Shown piece by piece: positions 58,917 through 64,000 of a stretch of DNA of 64,000 bases. Positions within the stretch are counted from its first letter, which is position 1; each line of letters opens with the position of its first letter. The position numbers were made by a program, and so were the translations under genes. Source of the stretch: Marisa cornuarietis (lineage: Eukaryota; Mollusca; Gastropoda; Architaenioglossa; Ampullariidae); contig SMMW01000046.1 of assembly GCA_004794655.1 (NCBI GenBank), positions 4,178,501 to 4,242,500 of the forward strand, in the 5' to 3' direction. The notes beneath the pieces were generated by a model. That model saw only the letters and a program-made list of their open reading frames with translations. It searched no databases and was not told where the DNA came from.

Positions 58917-58922
58917 GTGAGT

Positions 58923-59218
58923 AATTAAGCTTTTCTGTCATCAGAACATTGTTAAAGAAGATTGATTGCAAAGTAAACAGTATTTTCTGTAAAATGTATT
59001 CTGTTTGCTTATAAAAAAAACGCATTTAGATATTTCGACAATTTTCTAATATAAAAACAGCGTCATAACAGATGCCATTGACTTGTTTTACCACTAACAA
59101 TTAAAAAAACATTGTTTTTGACTTTTGGGAAACAATTATATTGATTTTTCTGTTACGAAAACAAAACATCTACTTTAAGAATTAATTTAAGGTATGCAAA
59201 CAAAGAACCGGAAACACG
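58923..59218. other. AT-rich DNA, presumed intron
   Basis: AT-rich and without open frames of note, as expected of intron sequence if the exon at 58881-58916 is real. Confidence 0.35.
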
Positions 59219-59325
59219 AGGCCTGTCTAAAGGAAAGCCGAGACTTACACCAGACTTGAACCTGAGTAATGAAGGTCCGTGGTGTAAGCGTCTAAACGAG
59301 ATCGCCAGGTCCTCAGTGATCCTAC
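59219..59325 (-). mobile_element. tRNA-derived SINE relic
   Basis: On the minus strand, GGTTCAAGTCTGG (59250-59262) is a good box B. TGGCGATCTCGTTTAGACG upstream resembles an eroded box A. The layout ACTGAGGACC...GTTCAAGTC...CTTTCCTTT parallels the relic at 27540-27700. Confidence 0.5.
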
Positions 59326-59689
59326 TTCTCCTCTTGTTTCGATTTTTCTTCTTTTCTTTGTTCTTCTTCTTTAGTAGAGAATGAAACTAAACGAAAAACA
59401 AGGTTAATCCATCCTGACTTTCCCGATGAACGCCCTACACAAGTAGATAATTAAGTACCCTATAATATCGGCTGACGAATAAAATACGGTTTGTCGAGTG
59501 CGTCAAAAACCCTCATTCATTCTCTCTCCCCTCGCCTGTCTCTCTCTCTCCCTCGCAGTAGTAATGTGTGTAATCTGTGAAAGCGGAATCTTTTTAAAAT
59601 AAGAGCAACACTAACTTTTAGGTAAGAAGTGTTTTTCTTTAAAAAAAGAAAACAAGAGCAGAAGAAACTTTTCTTGATGACGCGCACTA
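59326..59689. other. Unassigned DNA
   Basis: TTCTTCTTTT and TCTCTCTCC tracts; no gene recognised. Confidence 0.45.
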
Positions 59690-60270
59690 TCTTAACGGCA
59701 CGCGCATCGCAGGGGTGACAACTCGACGTCATCTGCGCTGCCTGACCTCTCGATCTGAAGTCTTCTTTTCATCCTTGGAGTCGGGTTCGGCGCGACAATT
59801 AGCAGAAATGAGAGCTTTCAAAGGAATCCGTGCCCGCGCCTTCAGAAGTTGGCGGTCCTGCTTTATCTGCCGGCCCGGCGATAGCGAGAGTGGTAATAAC
59901 CCAATTAATCCTCCCCTAACGCCTGACGATCTTTGGTAGCGATAAACCGCCCTCGTTTGTTGTCTCCCCCCCCCCAAGCTCCTTGTCTTGCCTGGTGGCG
60001 CTAGCAGGCCGATAAAGACGCGTCATCACTCGCGGTGCGCGCGCAGCCCTCGGCACAGACCTCGCGGCACCGATGGGAAAGGAAGAGAAACACCCTGGGG
60101 ATTTCCAACGGCTTTTTGCGCGATTTTTTGGTCAATTATCAAGATTTCGTGTCTTAGGCCTCGGCTTTCAAACAAAGTGAAATTTGCAAGACGGCGCGGC
60201 GATGCAAGTCAAGATGGCGTCGCCGGAACAGACGACTATCGCCAGCCGACGGGAAAGCCAATCGTTTGCG
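59690..60270. other. CpG-rich non-repeat island
   Basis: Long CpG-rich block with AATTAATCCTCCCC near 59904-59917 and GGCCGATAAAGACG near 60008 (the 10-mer GGCCGATAAA also occurs in the hairpin island at 40187). Frames up to 129 codons are open on both strands without family resemblance. In an intron of the gene starting at 58881, it could be an intronic enhancer or alternative promoter. Confidence 0.35.
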
Positions 60271-60533
60271 TTTCAGAGTCGCCCGCACGGGAAATGTGTC
60301 GGATCCCCCCCCCACTTCTTCCCGCTTCCCCACCCCCCTTCACAATCTTGCACCGCGAAACCCTTTCAGAGAATTAACTAGTGTCGTTACTTGCACATGG
60401 AGAATAGCCCGGTCCTCCGAAGATTTTATTTATGTGAATATAAATATATAGGTCGGGTCAACCGTTCTCTTCCCGTCACATTCTTACTCTTTCTCAATCC
60501 CTTTTTTGTCTAACTTGTCATAACACTGTCGGA

Positions 60534-60570
60534 CACACACACACACACGGACAGACGGACGGACGGACGT
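60534..60570. repeat. (CA)n and (CGGA)n microsatellites
   Basis: CACACACACACAC then CGGACAGACGGACGGACGGACG. Confidence 0.9.
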
Positions 60571-60714
60571 ATCTGCAAAGCTTTTGCAGTTTGCGGTGGA
60601 GAAGAGGTATTAGGTTTTGGAGATTAAGAATGCATCGTGCTGACATGTCATGGAAAACGTGATACTTGCCTTGAATGATATATATGTATATACTCACTGG
60701 GTTTTTTTTTCAGC

Positions 60715-60807
60715 AGGTCCGTAGAACCACTTTCCCAATATCGTATAAAATATGTTGGGAATCTGAGGGGCGCTGTTTTGATGGACATGTTCAAGTCTGG
60801 CGGAGAG
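60715..60807 (+). other. Possible internal exon (weak)
   Basis: A branch-point-like TACTCAC followed by a T-run ending TTTCAG (acceptor near 60714) precedes an open phase-0 stretch of about 31 codons (begins QVRRTTFPISYKICWESEG). It ends near AGAG|GTTAGC, a poor donor. Its phase agrees with the donor at 58917. The peptide is not recognised; one internal fit of this quality is expected by chance in several kb. Confidence 0.15.
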
Positions 60808-62053
60808 GTTAGCTGTTAAGTGACCGCTGAATGTAACATCTAGTCAGCAACAGTCTCGAGTAAGCAACAGTGTCTAGTGTGCAATCGTGACAGTCAGAGA
60901 GTGCGCACGTGATTATGAGTGCTGGTGCTGATGGGAAGGAAGGGGGATAATTTTCGAGGTTTGGAAAGCAGATACTTTATTCGTCATGAGGATAGCTATA
61001 TGACTTCGGATAGAAAAAGTTACAAAAACTGTCCAAAAGAAAAAAGAAAAACATCTCCTTTTGATTTTCTGGTCAAAGAAACGAGGATAGGTATATGAAT
61101 TTGGATTTTAAGGTAACAAAAATGGTCAAAAACAAAAAGGAAAGAAAATAGCTCCTTTTGATTTTCGAGCCAAAGTCAAACACGTATGTTGCCAAGTGTC
61201 AAACCATAAATACCCTTCAATTATTTTCTTCTTGCCTACTTAAAAACACAAACCAAACAAGTGACATGGCACAGGCTAGTGTCAGATGAATGTAAGGAGC
61301 TGTCTGTTGTAAGTCATTCCACCTTCTCGGAAGACGAGACATCCATGCTGTCCCGTTAAGACTTCCTTTACCATCGACACAGGCCAAGCTCATCTCCATC
61401 TTCTCCGGCGGACTCGCCGGAAGCCGAAACCAGTCCGTTCAAAAGGATAAACACCACGTCCACGCATGCGCCGTACATTTGAAAACCCACTAAAAAAAAA
61501 AACAATTCACGGCGAGCCGTAACGACAATACCCGTTTCTTGGCGGCTGTCGTCCATGTTGGTGTTGTCGACTGAGAGGACTGTCTCTGAAAATCGAGGAG
61601 TTTCATTCACTCGTCAGCTCGGAACATTGTTCTTAGTATCATTGTCTTCGTTTCTATCATCGATAGTCTCGGCTGTTGAGTTTACTCCTTTCCGCCACAT
61701 CCCTCGCGATGTCAGTTGTCCGACGGTCAGGTCGTGCAGCGCCGTGCAATGGGCTCACTGCTCACATCAGTGTTTCTTCTTCACGTTCTGCGCTGTTTCT
61801 CCTGCTGCTTCTACATGCAGTTGAGCCTCTAGTGCCAAAACCTTTTTCAGCTTTCTGATCCTTCGCGAGAGTTTTCATTGTTATTTTTAATAACAAGTGT
61901 ACAGAAAATTACGCGCCCCGTTACTGCACACAGCAACACATGAAATATTTTACTAACGTCATCAATATAAAAAGCGCAAAAACGAATGGAGAAAAAGCAT
62001 TATTACTACAAAGCTGACTGATGTCTTTCCATTAATTTATTTATTTATTGTCA
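60808..62053. other. Unassigned DNA
   Basis: GATTTTCTGGTCAAAG and GATTTTCGAGCCAAAG (near 61061 and 61159), each preceded by CTCCTTTT, mark a diverged direct repeat of about 100 bp: GAGGATAG(C/G)TATATGA recurs at 60988 and 61083. A minus frame at 61368-61610 is unrecognised. No gene supported. Confidence 0.4.
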
Positions 62054-62160
62054 AGGGGCGAGGTATTGCCTGGCTTGGATGTTCTAGACGGCTTCCAGAC
62101 CTGGCGAGTTTGTCCGCCTCTTCGTTTCCTAAGGGGCCGCAGTGTGCAGGGATCCACCTT
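62054..62160 (-). pseudogene. LINE RNase H fragment
   Basis: Minus-strand translation from 62156 reads WIPAHCGPLGNEEADKLA, continuing RSGSRLEHPSQAIP. This is the C-terminal RNase H signature W-I-P-[AS]-H-C-G-x-x-G-N-E-x-A-D found in I/Jockey-group LINEs, with the catalytic-region His and the Asp of EADKLA intact. It stays open for about 34 codons, then runs into a TAAATAAATAAA-like A-rich tail. Only the last part of the domain remains. Confidence 0.85.
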
Positions 62161-62264
62161 CATGCTCCAAAAGAGAGAGAGAGAATGTGTGTGTCGGGGG
62201 GGGAGGTGTTCAGGAGGTGCTGTGTGTCTCGCTTCTGTGTGTTTTTCTCCGTCAGCTTGCTGGT

Positions 62265-62570
62265 CCTGACACAGTTCTCCAAAAAGCAGTTATTTGGGCA
62301 GACGATTGTTAGCAATGTGGACGACCTCCCCGGCTCCTCTTGCTGGGGTCTTCAACAGAAGGATTCGTGGATGCTGGGAGGTTCGGCGCGCCTCAAGACA
62401 TCTGCGTCAGGGATACCATCCTGTCAGTTGGTTGGAGCAGACGGCGGTGACAACTCCGATAGAAGTGGTTGAGCTGCCTTGCGAAGATGTTCCCAGACTC
62501 ACTGGCGTATAGGAGGATAGTGAGTACTATCGCTGTGGGTACTCCTACTATTGACTTTCAACTGAGGCCA
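62265..62570 (-). pseudogene. LINE reverse-transcriptase C-terminal fragment
   Basis: Minus-strand frames give, in order, VPTAIVLTILLYASE (about 62550-62505), QLNHFYRSCHRRLL, DRMVSLTQMS, and DVLRRAEPPSIHESLLLK. They end with a GAGEVVHIANNRLPK-like stretch and QLLFGELC near 62268. These match the family pattern (Y.AVVLPTLLYG.E, QL..FH.RCLR.I, D.V.NTEVL, PSI...L....LRWAGHV.RM...RLPK.LLYGEL) of LINE ORF2 C-termini. Frameshifts and substitutions (for example RWAGHV to RGAGEV) show it is dead. It lies directly 5' (on the minus strand) of the RNase H piece. Confidence 0.8.
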
Positions 62571-62938
62571 CTGCGCCAATTACTGCAGGCAGCGCTGACA
62601 GACAACAAACCTGGAAAATCAAAAACAAACAAAAAAAAATACCAAAGAACCCCCCCAAGAATTTCACCCTTGCTCGCAGAAAGCACCGCTTCTTTCGCGC
62701 ACACCAGACTACCACTTCACCATCGCCCACTTCTCCCAAGCAGAAAAGGGAAGAACGCCATCTAAGCAGATGTGTAGCAAGCTCCAGGATCAGATATGTG
62801 TATATCTATTATGTTGTATATATGATATATAAATTATGGGTAGATATTGTATATGGCGTGGTTACATACGTGCGTATGCCTGTCTATTGTATTATTCTGA
62901 CTTCTTGCAATGTGCCAGTGAATACAATCAGATTCAGA

Positions 62939-63065
62939 CTCTCTCTCTCTCTCTATCTGCCTATCTCTCACTCTGATTCGCTTTGTTTTTTTCTCTCTCT
63001 CTATCTCTGGGTTTTTTCTGTCTGCCTATCTCTCACTGACTCACTTTGTTTCTCGCTCTCTTTAA
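62939..63065. repeat. (CT)n with a two-copy ~65-bp repeat
   Basis: CTGCCTATCTCTCACTCTGATTCGCTTTG and CTGCCTATCTCTCACTGACTCACTTTG, each followed by TTTTTCTCTCTC-like DNA, form two diverged copies in a CT-rich tract. Confidence 0.8.
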
Positions 63066-64000
63066 CTTCGTTGACCGCGTTGAGAAGGCGGCAATATGGA
63101 CGCCTCGCACTCAGCGCTCGCGAAGACCGATTGTTCCTGGCGAGGCGAAAGTGAGAAAAAAGCAAGAGTAACCTGAGACAGTTATCGCATCAAGAATGGT
63201 AATGTTCTTTTGAAAGCCACATCGATTGGCTGGGTGCCACGAAGAAGCCGGCGCGCGGACGGGTGGAAATGGGTGTTTGAGTCATGATCGCTGTCCTGAT
63301 CTTCACCCTGATCGCAAAATTAAGCCCAGAGCGGTCTTGTGTGGAGAGCCCCCACAAAGGGGAGACAATGCTCACAGACAAAGATTCCCTGACGATGTGC
63401 CCACCTGTCGCCGTTACCGATGAAAAATGTTTTGTTGTTCTTTTCCACGTTCGCCCGCATTTGTTTGTGGCTGGGGGACGCAGAAAACAAAGAGGGGACC
63501 GTTTTCTTAATTGCCTGTCGTGCAATTTCCAGTTTCTGGCTTTTGTTTCTTGTTAGTTTTGCTGTTTCATTTTTTTATCTTTTGCACAGGATTTTTTTTT
63601 TTGTTTCGCTTTCATTTTTCTTTCTCCCCTCTTTTGCAATTCTGGTTATTCAGCTGGCGTACGAAGTCTACCCTTGTGTGCTAAATATATATAAATATAT
63701 ATCTGCTGCATATTGTCTCCCCTGCAACTGTCGTTCTTCCCGCATGACGGCGCTCTCGGCGGGTTGGGGTTCCAGCGCTGCTGTTTGACTTTGCAACCAT
63801 TTCTTTTGTTTCAATTGAGTCGAAACATTTTGTTTCTCTTTATCTATGCGGTAACAGCTGACTGAACAATATTTTATGCCTTTTGTGTTCTCTTCTCTCG
63901 CACCTGCTAATTGCAAGTGTGCGACCATACACTGGGGATGTTAGTGCGCCACACCTCCTGGAACGCGACCAGTGGTAAATCCATTTGTTTACCTTTTTCA
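63066..64000. other. Unassigned DNA at right edge
   Basis: 63075-63400 is moderately CpG-rich, with frames open on both strands (111 codons minus, 90 plus) and no recognised family. A T-rich tract at 63560-63640 and ATATATAAATATAT at 63686-63700 follow. No gene supported. Confidence 0.45.

Noticed and set aside
1..64000. CRISPR array, bacterial operon or prophage
   Set aside because: No repeat-spacer structure (the 21-bp array has no spacers), no dense same-strand genes, no ribosome-binding-site pattern.

Overview
This is a stretch of eukaryotic, almost certainly animal, nuclear DNA with very little recognisable protein-coding sequence. The signs are long dinucleotide and tetranucleotide microsatellites, tRNA-derived SINEs with internal box A/box B promoters, decayed non-LTR retrotransposons (LINEs), a short internal (TTAGGG)n block, a 21-bp minisatellite, and no bacterial-style gene packing. 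The repeat style (CA/GT and CTGT arrays, molluscan-looking SINE tails) makes me favour a mollusc, perhaps a gastropod. That assignment is inference and could not be checked.

Layout. 1-9 kb holds unassigned DNA, a full SINE copy (2931-3110), a small hAT-like MITE (3559-3690), a second SINE type (5525-5770) and a LINE endonuclease fragment (7985-8105). 10-25 kb is intergenic DNA with microsatellites, two more SINE copies (16301-16470 and 25227-25399, the latter inside a GAGT microsatellite) and several CpG-rich islands. 26-42 kb holds a truncated LINE 3'-end copy (26955-27412), SINE relics, many CA/GT and CTGT arrays, an A-rich low-complexity block (37960-38585) and a near-perfect palindrome (41736-41872). 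43-47 kb holds two diverged copies of an unidentified long repeat (43064-43855 and 46543-47206) on either side of an interstitial telomeric block (45264-45302). 53.3-55.1 kb is a decayed but recognisable LINE reverse-transcriptase 3' half with its 3' UTR. About 100 bp downstream lies a 1.46-kb, roughly 70-unit minisatellite (55226-56685). 58-64 kb has the best host-gene candidate: a CCAAT/ETS-type promoter and a 12-codon first exon ending at a splice donor (58881-58916). It also has RNase H and reverse-transcriptase LINE fragments on the minus strand near 62 kb.

No complete gene, tRNA, rRNA, CRISPR array or operon is supported. The longest open frames are low-complexity or repeat-borne: the 253-codon frame over the minisatellite, the T-rich frame at 50.0-50.6 kb, and frames over CpG-rich islands. 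I do not call them genes. Most of the functional content I can defend is mobile-element history, plus one promoter with its first exon and possible cis-regulatory islands.
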